Shown here piece after piece: positions 29,383 to 38,426 of a stretch of DNA of 64,000 nucleotides. Position 1 is the first letter of the stretch. Each line of letters begins with the position of its first letter. The stretch lies in the NCBI GenBank assembly GCA_019217005.1, contig JAHBNG010000030.1, positions 73,803-137,802 on the forward strand. Direction: 5' to 3'. The notes beneath the pieces were generated by a model that saw only the letters and a list, made by a program, of their open reading frames with translations, did not search any database and was not told where the DNA came from. The position numbers were made by a program, and so were the translations under genes. Origin of the DNA: Chloroflexi bacterium TSY. GTDB lineage: Bacteria > Chloroflexota > Anaerolineae > Caldilineales > Caldilineaceae.

Positions 29383-30822
29383 TTAATCAGTGAACCACAG
29401 TCGACCAAATCGTGTCATACTGCTCCTTGGGGCCTTAGGCTCAGGTTGACCTGTGAGAATCTCATTGCCATTTGAATGTTCAGGTAAATCGTTTAGCCAG
29501 GGAAGTTCACTATGGATGCGTATATCGCGGTGGGGGACGGCAATTTTTATATCGTGTGCCGCAAACTGATCCAAAAGCTTGGTATAAAAATCTGTATAAA
29601 CATCCCACCAGTATAATGACGCATCAATCCAAACCCGGATAAAAAACAACATCCCGGTTTCTGTAAATCCTTTCATGTACACTCGAATATAATTGTCCTT
29701 TTCCAACCGAGGGTCGCCAGACAACGTTTCTTTCATAAGCTCTATGACTTGCTTGGGGTCGGCATCAAGCGTTGTTTGAACCTCTATCTGAACCCGATGC
29801 AAATAATCGTCGCTCGTAAAGTTGACGACGGGGGCTGATAGGAGTTTTTCATTCGGAACAATAATTTCTATTCCGCTCCAGGTTTTCGTGTGCGTCGAGC
29901 GAATATTGAGCTTTTCTACCTGAACCCACTTTCCTCCCTCTGCCTCAATATAATCACCAGGACGGATAGACCCTTCAAATAGCAGGATGATGCCGCTGAC
30001 AAAGTTGCTGAGGATTTCTTTTAAGGCAAACCCCACCCCAATTGATAACCCTCCGGTGATCGCCGCAAAAGTGGTCGCACTAACGCCTAAAGAGCTAAGT
30101 ACAACCACTAGACCAACACCGATGAGAATATAGCCCCCCAACGCCAAAGAGGCTTCTAATCGCCCCTCGTTGACTGCTGTATACTTCGTCACCAGACGGA
30201 AAATAATATCGTTCAGCCCCCCAATGGCATCAATCCAAAAATATAAACCCACAGTGGCAATGAAGATCGCGCCAAAGGTGAGCGGATTCTCGAAGGTTGA
30301 GGTGAGGACGACCCCTGCCGCTGCGCCGACATCGACGAAAAGGCTCAAGATTTGATAGAGGACAAACAGAGCAAACAAAGGGCCAAATAGACGCGTGTGA
30401 AAACGGCTTACATCGGCTGCAGGGAAGAAGGTATACAAAATGCCCACAAACAGCCGATACCCCAAGAAGACCCAAAAGATGGTCAGAAGCAGGCGCAATA
30501 GACCCAACGTCTGCCCCATGGAGAGCAAGACGTTGATGCCCACAATGGCTCCAATCAGCCCCAAAAGTGGGGCAACAATCTGTTGCAGACCGAGTCGTAG
30601 AGATGGGTCAGCGGTTGGGGCTTGGGTTTGGTCTGGTGCCGCTTCGGTCTGTTTTGGGGAGCGCTCTCTGAGGAACAAGGTAATGATTTTGGCAAGGAGA
30701 TAGACCGCCACCATAATAATCAAGATGGTGACCAACTGAATTTGGATGCTGGGACGCGCCAAATAGATTTGCAGTTTGGAAACAAGATCAAGCAGGAATT
30801 CTAAAGCGGTTTGATTAGACAT
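29383..30822 (-). CDS. MscS-family mechanosensitive ion channel
   Basis: The protein (about 479 residues from ATG 30822) has about six predicted membrane helices. These are followed by the pore helix and beta domain typical of MscS: TGGLSIGVGFALKEILSNFV, then GDYIEAEGGKWVQVEKLNI and VPNEKLLSAPVVNFT. The open frame extends to 30894, but AAGGA 7 bp before ATG 30822 marks the better start. MscS channels release solutes under hypo-osmotic shock. The gene stands between a solute-binding lipoprotein and methyltransferase/aminomutase genes on the same strand. Confidence 0.88.
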   Translation of the reverse strand: MSNQTALEFLLDLVSKLQIYLARPSIQIQLVTILIIMVAVYLLAKIITLFLRERSPKQTEAAPDQTQAPTADPSLRLGLQQIVAPLLGLIGAIVGINVLLSMGQTLGLLRLLLTIFWVFLGYRLFVGILYTFFPAADVSRFHTRLFGPLFALFVLYQILSLFVDVGAAAGVVLTSTFENPLTFGAIFIATVGLYFWIDAIGGLNDIIFRLVTKYTAVNEGRLEASLALGGYILIGVGLVVVLSSLGVSATTFAAITGGLSIGVGFALKEILSNFVSGIILLFEGSIRPGDYIEAEGGKWVQVEKLNIRSTHTKTWSGIEIIVPNEKLLSAPVVNFTSDDYLHRVQIEVQTTLDADPKQVIELMKETLSGDPRLEKDNYIRVYMKGFTETGMLFFIRVWIDASLYWWDVYTDFYTKLLDQFAAHDIKIAVPHRDIRIHSELPWLNDLPEHSNGNEILTGQPEPKAPRSSMTRFGRLWFTD

Positions 30823-30880
30823 ATGAGGCATTCCTTGAGCAGGTAGGAGTAATTGGCGATCAGTAATTACTGACCACCGA

Positions 30881-33800
30881 CTACTGGTTATCAATCAAGT
30901 CATCAAAACTATGGAAAACGTCGTCTTCTTCAATGACTGACAGTTCACGCTGGCGAGGCCAAGGCATACTTGTTTCGACTTCATGAATGAAGGCACTTAG
31001 TGCCGGATCATCGACCGTTACCAGGGTCAAGATGTTTGTTGGCACCAAATTGGCTGTTTGCATCAACAACGTTTGGCTCGCTTCGTTGGTGGCAAAGGTC
31101 ACAAAGCGCAAGGCCAACAAGGTCTGTTCCTCGGTCGTCTCCTGGTGGAAAAAGAAGCTATCTACCCCCAGGAAGGGTCTTGAGATATGTTCGGCTTCAC
31201 CGACGGGCAGTGAGGTGACACCCACATGGGCTACGCCCAACGCGGCTTGCGCTTCGTTTAGGAAACTTGGCCCAGCGACTAAATAAGCCACTTCACCTGC
31301 CAGGAACATCTTCTCCAATTCTTTCTGATCCCTGCTAAAGATAAAATGATCCGTTTCAGCCGCTTCGGCCAACCAGGCTCGCCAGTCAGCTAAATCCGCT
31401 TCACTCAAGGTCAACTCGCCTTGCTCATTAAAGAACTCGCCTGTTTGACAAGGATGACAGCCAAAGGCAGCTGCCCCCCAAAGCACTTCGTAAAAGTCGG
31501 CATTCACGGCCACAGTCAGCCCTTCTTGCGCCTGTAACAGCAAGTTTTCAAAAGTGCTGGCTGGGGTATCGACTTGGTCGACATTGTAGTAAAGCGCAGG
31601 GACGTGCAAGGCTTGGGGGATACCATAAATTTGATCGCCAACCGTTAGACTGTGGACAGCTTTGGGGAAAAAATCGCTCTGCTGATCTTGCCCAAATAGA
31701 TCGGTTATGTCTTGGATCAAGAGATTGGCTTCGTACGTTTCGAGTTGCGTTTGTGAGGCCAAGAAAAGGTCGGGCAGCGTCAAATCAGTTTCTGCTTCTA
31801 GGGTCGAACTCAGTTGCTCTGTGAATTCGGCGGCTTCCACAAACAACGGTGTAATTTGAATGCCGGGGCACACTCCGATAAAGTTGGTAATCACCTGTTG
31901 CCAGGCTACAGCTTCCGTTTCGCTCCAGCTATGCCACAAAGAGACCGTTCCTTCTTCCGTACAGGGTTGCTCAGCCTCGGCCACAATTTCAAAGCCATGC
32001 GTCGCATCGACTAGCTCAGTAAACTTTTGCACGGCAGCGGGCGGGTCGATGTCGTTGATCAAAACCTCGTCGTAAACCAAATCACCCCACTCAAAAACAG
32101 CTTGCATCTCAGCACGATTGGGGATCACTGTAGCCGCACTGGCTTGCTGTAGAAAACCTTCTATGGCTGGATTGTCTGCCGTGCTCACATTGACATTGGT
32201 GGGAATAAGCTGGGCTTGTTCTAGCAGGAGCGTTTGGTTCTTTACATCGGTCAGGAATTGGGCGAATTGGAGGGCGACGGTCTGTTCTTCCTCCGACGCA
32301 AAGGGGCTGAGAAAGACGCCATCGACCAACAGGAGGGGGCTACCCAATGGCAAAGGGCGAACGCCCACTTTGTCTCGGCCTAAGGCAGCTTGTAGATCAC
32401 TCAGATGGCTGACGTCGGCAACGAGGTAAGCAGCCTGTCCCTCCTTAAACAAGGTTTGCAATTCGAACTCATCAGGGTCTGTGCTAAACGCAAAACCAGG
32501 CTGAATTTGGGCAGCTTTAAGCCAGGCCAACCAATCGGCTAATCCAGCTTCACCCACAATGAGCCTCCCCTCCTCGTCGAACAAGGGGCTTTCGCTGCTC
32601 TCGCCAAAAGCGGAAATCCCCCAATAGCTGGCGAAAAAGCCAATGGGCAAAGCGACTTGTGTATCTGGTGTTGCAGCGATCAACAAATCATCGAACACCA
32701 CAGGGGGATCGCCGGCCAGATCGCTGTTGTAGTAGAGGGCCATGGTGTTCAAGCTAACCGGAATGCCGTACAAATTTCCCTCATACGACATCGACTGATC
32801 GACCAGCGGCGAAAAACGCTGTTGAAAATCGTCCGCCAACAGCGTACTCAAATTGAGGATCAGCTCCTCGCTGGCGAGTTGAGTCAACCGTCGATTATTA
32901 CGGGTAAATAACGCTGGGACATCGTCTGCTTCAATCGCTGCTCGATAACGATCCTGAAACTCAGCAGGGTCAACATCAATGATCGCAACGGTCGCACCTG
33001 GACAGAGCTGTGTAAATTTGTCCCCAATTTGGTTGAGGATGCTTTGTCTGGCCCTGGTCCAGGTATTCCACATCGTCACCTTGCCTTGTACATCACAATC
33101 CGTGGTCTGGCTGGCGGCCAGCGTCTCGTGGCCATAGCGGGCGTTAATTTCCTCAGTCAGGCTTGTCGCAGCCTCACCCAATCCAATTTGTCCATCCAAC
33201 GCTTGACCATTAATGTCATCGCCATAGTCAGTAAGGTCGTGAAAGACTTGAATATTCGGTAAACTCACCGGCACGGCTGTCCGACTTTGCGCGATAAACT
33301 CAGCGACTAAGGAGTTAACGCGGGGGTCAATATTCACGCGATTGTTGGCTGGAAGTTTGCCAACGGCGAGCGCTAGCTTGCGCTGCTGCTCACGATTGGT
33401 TAAGTATTGGGCCAGCTGCAAGGCCAAATACTGGCTTTGCTTGGTGGAAGCACGATTAAATAGGAGTGCTTCCGCTTGCAGAAATGGCCCAGCGGGATTG
33501 TTTGAGCTCCCCGGTAAGCGCACCACCCCGACGACCTCTTCGCCCAACGCGGCTTGTAGCGTTGGTAATTCCTGTGTACTACCCACATAGTAGGTCACTT
33601 GACCGGAGGTAAAGAGTGAGGCTAATTCATCGGCATTCCGATTGAGGATGACATTCGGATTTTCCTGCGCCTGCTGCAACCAGCCCAGCCAGTTGGCATA
33701 GCCACCTTGATTTAAGATCACCCTCCCTTCTTCATCAAAGAGTTGGCCGCCAAAAGCCTGGATGCCCCAAAAAGCCCCATAAAAGTCAGTGCGGATCGCC

Positions 33801-34498
33801 ACGGTTTTGCCCAGATTGATTTGGCGGAGCAGGTCATCCAAATCGGTTGGCGGCGTAAAGACCTCGACGGCCGACTGGCTGCTTTCAACCTCAGTGACCA
33901 AGTCATCCAGTGCTGCGAGGGTCACGGTATCCGTAATTGTGCTCTGCTTCGCTTGAATGAGCGAGGTGAACACGTCGCTAGACGACTCAGGGGCCTGCGT
34001 TTCTTCGAGCAGGGTTTTGTTGTAATAGAGGGTGAACGTGTTCAGCGAGAGGGGGAGGCCGTAGACGGTTTCTTCCTGGCGCAGCATATCCAACGCGGCA
34101 GAGAGGTAAATGTCTAAATCAACCTCGTCCTCCTGATCAATCTCCTGGATCAAGCCCTGACTCGCCAGCTGATTAACCCATGTCGCTGGCGCAACGAAGA
34201 GATCGGGGCCAAGACCCGCTTCTACTTGATACTGAAAGGTCTCCTCAATTGTATCTAGCGGATAGAATTCTTCCACCAAGTTCACATTGGGATAGAGATC
34301 GGTGAAATCCCCAAAGATGCCCTGTAACGTTTCCCGCTCCTCGCCTTCCCAAGTGTGCCAAATCAACAATTGTCCACGCAAATCATTCGATAAGCGTCCA
34401 CCAGAGTCGCGTACCGCAGAACCGAAACAAGCTGTTAGACACAACAACATCAAGATCGGGATGATTATTTTAGGAATAAGTAAGGGGAAATGAATCAT
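30881..34498 (-). CDS. Giant lipoprotein with three tandem family-1 solute-binding domains
   Basis: The 1205-residue protein has a lipobox (CLTAC, Cys about 24). Three successive copies of a sugar-type ABC binding domain follow, starting near residues 42, 472 and 851. Each copy repeats the same blocks: LLIWHTWEGEERE / VTMWNTWTRARQ / VSLWHSWSETEA; YGLPLSLNTFTLYYN / YGIPVSLNTMALYYN / YGIPQALHVPALYYN; TYYVGSTQEL / AYLVADVSHL / AYLVAGPSFL. The SD GGAGA precedes ATG 34498. Single-domain relatives feed sugar ABC permeases; none is adjacent here. Three copies in one chain would give three binding sites on one anchor. The reading frame is intact, so this is not an artefact of decay. Confidence 0.9.
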   Translation of the reverse strand: MIHFPLLIPKIIIPILMLLCLTACFGSAVRDSGGRLSNDLRGQLLIWHTWEGEERETLQGIFGDFTDLYPNVNLVEEFYPLDTIEETFQYQVEAGLGPDLFVAPATWVNQLASQGLIQEIDQEDEVDLDIYLSAALDMLRQEETVYGLPLSLNTFTLYYNKTLLEETQAPESSSDVFTSLIQAKQSTITDTVTLAALDDLVTEVESSQSAVEVFTPPTDLDDLLRQINLGKTVAIRTDFYGAFWGIQAFGGQLFDEEGRVILNQGGYANWLGWLQQAQENPNVILNRNADELASLFTSGQVTYYVGSTQELPTLQAALGEEVVGVVRLPGSSNNPAGPFLQAEALLFNRASTKQSQYLALQLAQYLTNREQQRKLALAVGKLPANNRVNIDPRVNSLVAEFIAQSRTAVPVSLPNIQVFHDLTDYGDDINGQALDGQIGLGEAATSLTEEINARYGHETLAASQTTDCDVQGKVTMWNTWTRARQSILNQIGDKFTQLCPGATVAIIDVDPAEFQDRYRAAIEADDVPALFTRNNRRLTQLASEELILNLSTLLADDFQQRFSPLVDQSMSYEGNLYGIPVSLNTMALYYNSDLAGDPPVVFDDLLIAATPDTQVALPIGFFASYWGISAFGESSESPLFDEEGRLIVGEAGLADWLAWLKAAQIQPGFAFSTDPDEFELQTLFKEGQAAYLVADVSHLSDLQAALGRDKVGVRPLPLGSPLLLVDGVFLSPFASEEEQTVALQFAQFLTDVKNQTLLLEQAQLIPTNVNVSTADNPAIEGFLQQASAATVIPNRAEMQAVFEWGDLVYDEVLINDIDPPAAVQKFTELVDATHGFEIVAEAEQPCTEEGTVSLWHSWSETEAVAWQQVITNFIGVCPGIQITPLFVEAAEFTEQLSSTLEAETDLTLPDLFLASQTQLETYEANLLIQDITDLFGQDQQSDFFPKAVHSLTVGDQIYGIPQALHVPALYYNVDQVDTPASTFENLLLQAQEGLTVAVNADFYEVLWGAAAFGCHPCQTGEFFNEQGELTLSEADLADWRAWLAEAAETDHFIFSRDQKELEKMFLAGEVAYLVAGPSFLNEAQAALGVAHVGVTSLPVGEAEHISRPFLGVDSFFFHQETTEEQTLLALRFVTFATNEASQTLLMQTANLVPTNILTLVTVDDPALSAFIHEVETSMPWPRQRELSVIEEDDVFHSFDDLIDNQ

Positions 34499-34844
34499 GG
34501 CTTCTCCACTGTAAATTCTTCAGATATAGTAAAGAGTTTCGGCATTGATTATCTTGAGCCGGGTGAAAATCGCACTAATACCAACTAAACTACTCGGGTT
34601 CTAGTTCTATTTGAATCATTGGCAAGTTTTGTAGGGACAGCAGCTATTTAACTGCATCATATTGAGGGGGATTGTCCCACTGAGTGGAGTTGTTTCGCAG
34701 AAACTTGGCTATTGCGTCCCACAACATTCTCTTCAGAGTCAAGAACTACGATTGCTTAAGACTACTATATGCAAAAAAGGCGGACAATTCAATAGTACGG
34801 TAGTACTATATATTGGCCTTTTTCCGTAAGTTCAACTCGAGTTA

Positions 34845-34990
34845 TGTTATAATGATCGGCGACCGCAGAACCCCCAAACAACCAAGCCGAAGAGGGAGCA
34901 TTCTCTCTTAAAAGCAGTAGGTCGAATCAGGGATGAACTAGTCCCAGAAGGACAAAAACCTGTTTTTGACTCGTCATCACAAAGGGATCG
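34845..34990 (+). other. Extended -10 promoter and possible structured leader without a following gene
   Basis: TGTTATAAT at 34845-34853 is an extended -10 element on the plus strand. Downstream, GACCGCAGAACCC, AACAACCAAGCCG and GGGAGC recall parts of cyclic-di-AMP riboswitch leaders, and GGTCGAATC follows. The second conserved half of that riboswitch is not recognisable. No gene starts on the plus strand for several kilobases. The rest of the gap 34499-35102 shows nothing else that I can support. Confidence 0.25.
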
Positions 34991-35028
34991 GCATACGTGG
35001 TATTCAGGAACGACGCGACAAAACGCGA

Positions 35029-35082
35029 ATCCGGCTGATTTTTACGGATTTATCAGAAAGAATTCGTAAAAATCAGCCGGAT
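35029..35082. repeat. Perfect inverted repeat, 18-bp arms and 18-nt loop
   Basis: ATCCGGCTGATTTTTACG at 35029-35046 is matched by its exact complement at 35065-35082. It is not followed by a T run, so a simple terminator is unlikely. Confidence 0.8.
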
Positions 35083-35129
35083 CCACCCAAATCAGCGTTC
35101 AATTGAAAAACTGTGCAAAGAGAGTGGTT

Positions 35130-35519
35130 TTAGGTTCTCTGGGTCCAATCAAAAATTGCGCCCAGAACTTTGTCCCGATGTTCAATCAGGTCGCGGTAAG
35201 CATCCGCGACCTGCTTTGGATCGTAAACGCGGGAGACGAGGGGATCAGTTTTGAGTCTCTGTTCGACCATCAAACGTGCCAGTAGGGTGCAGTTTCGTGC
35301 CATACTATGTTTGGTAAAATCGTTCCCCTCGACAGGTGTTTTCCATTCATGTGCACCTCGCAAGGTCAAATTGCCACCAGGTCTCCAGAGATGAACTTTT
35401 TCTAAGAATGGTGTGATATCGGTTTAATAGGCACCCCGTGGTGAGCCAACGAAGACAACCGTTCCGCGGCGCTGTGCATAATTGAGCGCAGACGTAGCAA
35501 CTGAGGGTTGACCAGTAAT
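35130..35519 (-). pseudogene. C-terminal remnant of a zinc-type alcohol dehydrogenase
   Basis: The reading frame contains GTVVFVGSPRGAY, an in-frame TAA at about 35427, then ITPFLEKVHLWRPGGN and TLRGAHEWKTP. It ends RVYDPKQVADAYRDLIEHRD before a stop near 35130. These are the last part of the NAD(P)-binding domain and the C-terminus of medium-chain dehydrogenases. The catalytic zinc-binding N-terminus is absent. Confidence 0.72.
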
Positions 35520-36380
35520 TTATCCTCGTGAAGGTTCTTTCATCGTTGCCTTTGCTTTCTCTACCTCAGCCGCAAGATGATCTTCGTATTCAAGAGGTTG
35601 TGCGAGATGAACCATGCGTGCGGGTCCAGCCGTGTGCATCATGGCATCGCCGTAGAGAGAATCGACCCAGAAGCGGGCAAAGGCGCTGATCTCATTCCTC
35701 AACAAAGGAATCTCATTTGACGCATAGCGAGCGGTGCAATTAATGGTAAACATCCGGCGTCGCTTGCCACCGCCCCAAGCACTATGTTTGGTATTCTGAT
35801 TAAAGACCACCACGTCACCAGGATTTGTCTCTAGCGCAACGGCGGGTACATCTGAACCATGAATCCCCAGAAGCTCTTGAGAGTGTTGCAGAGTCTCTTG
35901 CAGCGATTCTGCATATTGGTCGCCGTAGCGGTGGCTACCGGGGATGACGCGTAGAGCGCCTGTCTCGCGGCCTATTGGGTCAAGGTACAGCGCCATTTTG
36001 TAGAAAATCCGCGGTGGCTTGCCCCGTCTCTCGCCGCTCCAATCAGTATCCGAGTGCCAACGTGTGTCGTCCACGTAGAAGTTCCCGTCACTGCCCAGAT
36101 AGTTGTAATCATCGCCCAGCAAGCTGGTAAAAATGCCGTTCACTCTGGGATCATCGAGCAAAGATGAGAGAACCTCGCTTTGGTCGATGAAGGGTACAAT
36201 GCATGAGCGTGCGGTCCCATCATGTCGCTTGCCATCATGTCCACCGCCGTGGCTGGCAAAGACCGCTTCAAACGCATTGGTGATCTGCTCGATCTTATCA
36301 TCCAAAAGACCAGGAAAGGCGAGATAGCCAAAAGTGTCCATGAAAGCGAGTTGCTGAGGGGTTAGTTGGAATTCTGTCAT
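35520..36380 (-). CDS. Phytanoyl-CoA dioxygenase (PhyH) family Fe(II)/2-oxoglutarate oxygenase
   Basis: The protein of 286 residues has the iron-binding pair in DDTRWHSDTDW (His-x-Asp), the distal His in NTKHSAWGGG and a nearby Arg that would bind 2-oxoglutarate. LYLDPIGRETGALRVIPGSH is the typical PhyH central strand. The SD AAGGGA lies 8 bp before ATG 36380. The substrate is unknown; bacterial members hydroxylate lipids, amino acids or natural products. A second, larger relative lies upstream at 36745-38253. Confidence 0.87.
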   Translation of the reverse strand: MTEFQLTPQQLAFMDTFGYLAFPGLLDDKIEQITNAFEAVFASHGGGHDGKRHDGTARSCIVPFIDQSEVLSSLLDDPRVNGIFTSLLGDDYNYLGSDGNFYVDDTRWHSDTDWSGERRGKPPRIFYKMALYLDPIGRETGALRVIPGSHRYGDQYAESLQETLQHSQELLGIHGSDVPAVALETNPGDVVVFNQNTKHSAWGGGKRRRMFTINCTARYASNEIPLLRNEISAFARFWVDSLYGDAMMHTAGPARMVHLAQPLEYEDHLAAEVEKAKATMKEPSRG

Positions 36381-36501
36381 CTTGTTATCCCTTCATCTTG
36401 TTATCTTGTCTACCACATAAAAAAGCTTTCAGCTAATCAGCCATCAACTTTCAGCCAGAATCTGGTTCCACCTATTGGCTGATTTTATACTTTCCTATAC
36501 T

Positions 36502-36716
36502 CAGTAGATCCAAATTTCAGGTTTTGAGAGAGAATTCTGGCTAAACAGTTGACATAAATACAAATTTGCCGGTCGATATCTAGTTTTTGCGTTAGATTTG
36601 GGCGATTTTCAGATATGAAATAGGTTGTTTTCTGTAACCGAAATCTGAATAAATGACTCCAAAATCCCTGCAATCTCGACTGAAAATCGCCAAAAACGCC
36701 AAATTTGGATCTACTG
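36502..36716 (-). mobile_element. Miniature inverted-repeat element, family A, copy 3 (215 bp)
   Basis: It is inverted relative to copies 1 and 2 and flanked by ATACT at 36497-36501 and 36717-36721. It lies between the two dioxygenase genes and interrupts no recognised gene. Confidence 0.95.
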
Positions 36717-36744
36717 ATACTACAAGAAATCCGTTGCTCTGTGA

Positions 36745-38253
36745 CTAATACAAATTCTCTGTGGTCGTAATCGGACACCATCTGCTGGTAAATAGAGCGT
36801 CCATTAGGGCCTCCAGCGCCTCAGGTGTTCCGATCCGGCGTAGTGCCAGGGATGCGAAATGCCGAACATAACGATCCTCATCCGTCAGGGTGTCTATGAG
36901 TGGCGGAATTGCTTCGTTGACGGGTTGTCCGATTTTGGCCAGGGCCAGACATGCGTTGTGTCGGACGCAGACGTTTTCGTCGCGAATGATGTTGATCAAG
37001 CCTGGGATGGCATCGATGGCTGTTGTCTCCATTCGCCCCAGTGTCTCCGCTGCATGACGGCGAACCCGATGGTGACCGTCACGCAGCAGCTTCGTCAAGA
37101 TCGGCACTGCCTCCGGCACCGGCAATCCGATGTTGCCCAACGTATCTGCCGCCATCGTGCGCACACACCAATGCTCGTCCTCTAGAAGCTCGACCAAAGG
37201 CAACGTCGCCGGTTGACCGATGGCACTAAGCGTGTGGGCAGCCGCACAAGTGGCGGGATTGTCGCCTCTGATATTGGATGGCATACGAATTGAGATTTGC
37301 TCGGCGAAGGCGACAGCTTCCTTGCGCAGGATATCGATCAATTGTGGGACAAGGGATATGCCTTGAGTGCTCAGGGTATAGGCTGTATTTAGGCGAACCG
37401 TTTCGTCTTGATCTGCCAACGCCGTCATCAGTTGCCTCAACGCTCCATTTTCCGGTCCAGGTTGTTCACTTCCAGCGCCATGATAGCCATTCCATACTGG
37501 GGATCTCTTGTGTCCCGCCAACCAGTGCCAGACGTCAGCGTTGACTGGCTGCAACGAGTCATGTTCAAACGGTTGCCAGTGAGAATCAGCACAGTTCCAT
37601 GTCGGCTCCTGCGGTTCTTCCATACGTTCGAAGAGGAATTTGAGCATATAGCGATTCTTGTTGCTGATGTTGGCCGTCGCTCGGTGCCAACTATCGTAAT
37701 GGACAATCGCCACCGTGCCCGCTGGTCCACAAATCGGCAAAGAAGTTTCAACAGTTTTATCTGCATTGGGATTGGAGATATGGTGATGATATTGTTTTCC
37801 AGGAATGATCCCCGTCGGCCCCATATCCTCTGTGACATCCTGAGGATAGTAGAAGGCAAGCACCCATCGAGGACGTGGATGCCGGATAAGCTGGTCAAAG
37901 ACATAGTTGTCCTTGTGCCATTTCTGCCCGGGGCTACCGGAAGGATTCAGATGGCAATGGCGGTGCGGATTCATCAGATAGTTCGGACCAAGGATGCTCG
38001 TCAATGCGCCATGCACGGTGGGGTGATCAAAGGCTTGCTGAATCTGTGGAAGTCGAGGCAGGATATTGTTGCCCGGATTCTGCTCCTCGGCAAAAACGTG
38101 GTCGATCGCCTGGCAGAGATCTTGATGAAATGTGCCAGAGAAATCGGCTTTCAGAGTGATGTAGCCATCCACAATAAAGCGCTGCATCTGTTCATCGGTG
38201 AGTAACTGTTCTTTATCAACTGCGTTCGGTTCCTTAATTTTCATGATGTTCAT
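36745..38253 (-). CDS. PhyH-family dioxygenase fused to C-terminal HEAT repeats
   Basis: Residues about 15-250 are a PhyH dioxygenase domain with GQKWHKDNYVFDQ (His-x-Asp iron ligands) and HYDSWHRATAN (distal His). Residues about 275-490 are HEAT repeats: VRLNTAYTLSTQG, CAAAHTLSAIGQP, VRTMAADTLGNIGLP, VRRHAAETLGRM, VRHNACLALAKIGQP and VRHFASLALRRIGTP. HEAT repeats bind proteins or the phycobilin-lyase type of ligand. The fusion suggests a substrate-recruiting scaffold on the oxygenase. ATG 38253 with GAGAAG upstream is preferred over 38268. Confidence 0.87.
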   Translation of the reverse strand: MNIMKIKEPNAVDKEQLLTDEQMQRFIVDGYITLKADFSGTFHQDLCQAIDHVFAEEQNPGNNILPRLPQIQQAFDHPTVHGALTSILGPNYLMNPHRHCHLNPSGSPGQKWHKDNYVFDQLIRHPRPRWVLAFYYPQDVTEDMGPTGIIPGKQYHHHISNPNADKTVETSLPICGPAGTVAIVHYDSWHRATANISNKNRYMLKFLFERMEEPQEPTWNCADSHWQPFEHDSLQPVNADVWHWLAGHKRSPVWNGYHGAGSEQPGPENGALRQLMTALADQDETVRLNTAYTLSTQGISLVPQLIDILRKEAVAFAEQISIRMPSNIRGDNPATCAAAHTLSAIGQPATLPLVELLEDEHWCVRTMAADTLGNIGLPVPEAVPILTKLLRDGHHRVRRHAAETLGRMETTAIDAIPGLINIIRDENVCVRHNACLALAKIGQPVNEAIPPLIDTLTDEDRYVRHFASLALRRIGTPEALEALMDALFTSRWCPITTTENLY

Positions 38254-38325
38254 TCTGTATCTTCTCAATCAAGCGGAGGAAGACCTTAAGTAGCGCCTGT
38301 CATCTTGTTATCCCATCAAACTTAG

Positions 38326-38425
38326 GCTTTTCCAACAATTAAAATCCCTAATTTGATCTGGAAAAGCTCAAGCCATTCCAGAGAAATCGACTAGGCAAAT
38401 TAGGGATTTATTTCTCTGGAATGGC
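38326..38425. repeat. Chain of three interlocking inverted repeats
   Basis: Pair C is GCTTTTCCA at 38326-38334 and its complement at 38359-38367. Pair A is AAATCCCTAATTTG at 38342-38355 and 38396-38409. Pair B is GCCATTCCAGAGAAAT at 38372-38387 and 38410-38425. The order C-A-C'-B-A'-B' means the stems overlap instead of nesting. The block fills the gap between the acetyltransferase stop and the dioxygenase-HEAT gene. Confidence 0.85.
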
Positions 38426-38426
38426 C

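Noticed and set aside
34855..34990. Firm call of a cyclic-di-AMP riboswitch
   Set aside because: Only the first part shows similar short motifs; the second conserved half and a downstream gene are missing.
37408..38205. Plus-strand ORF of 265 codons
   Set aside because: It is antisense to the PhyH-HEAT gene, which has convincing domains; the plus-strand translation resembles nothing.
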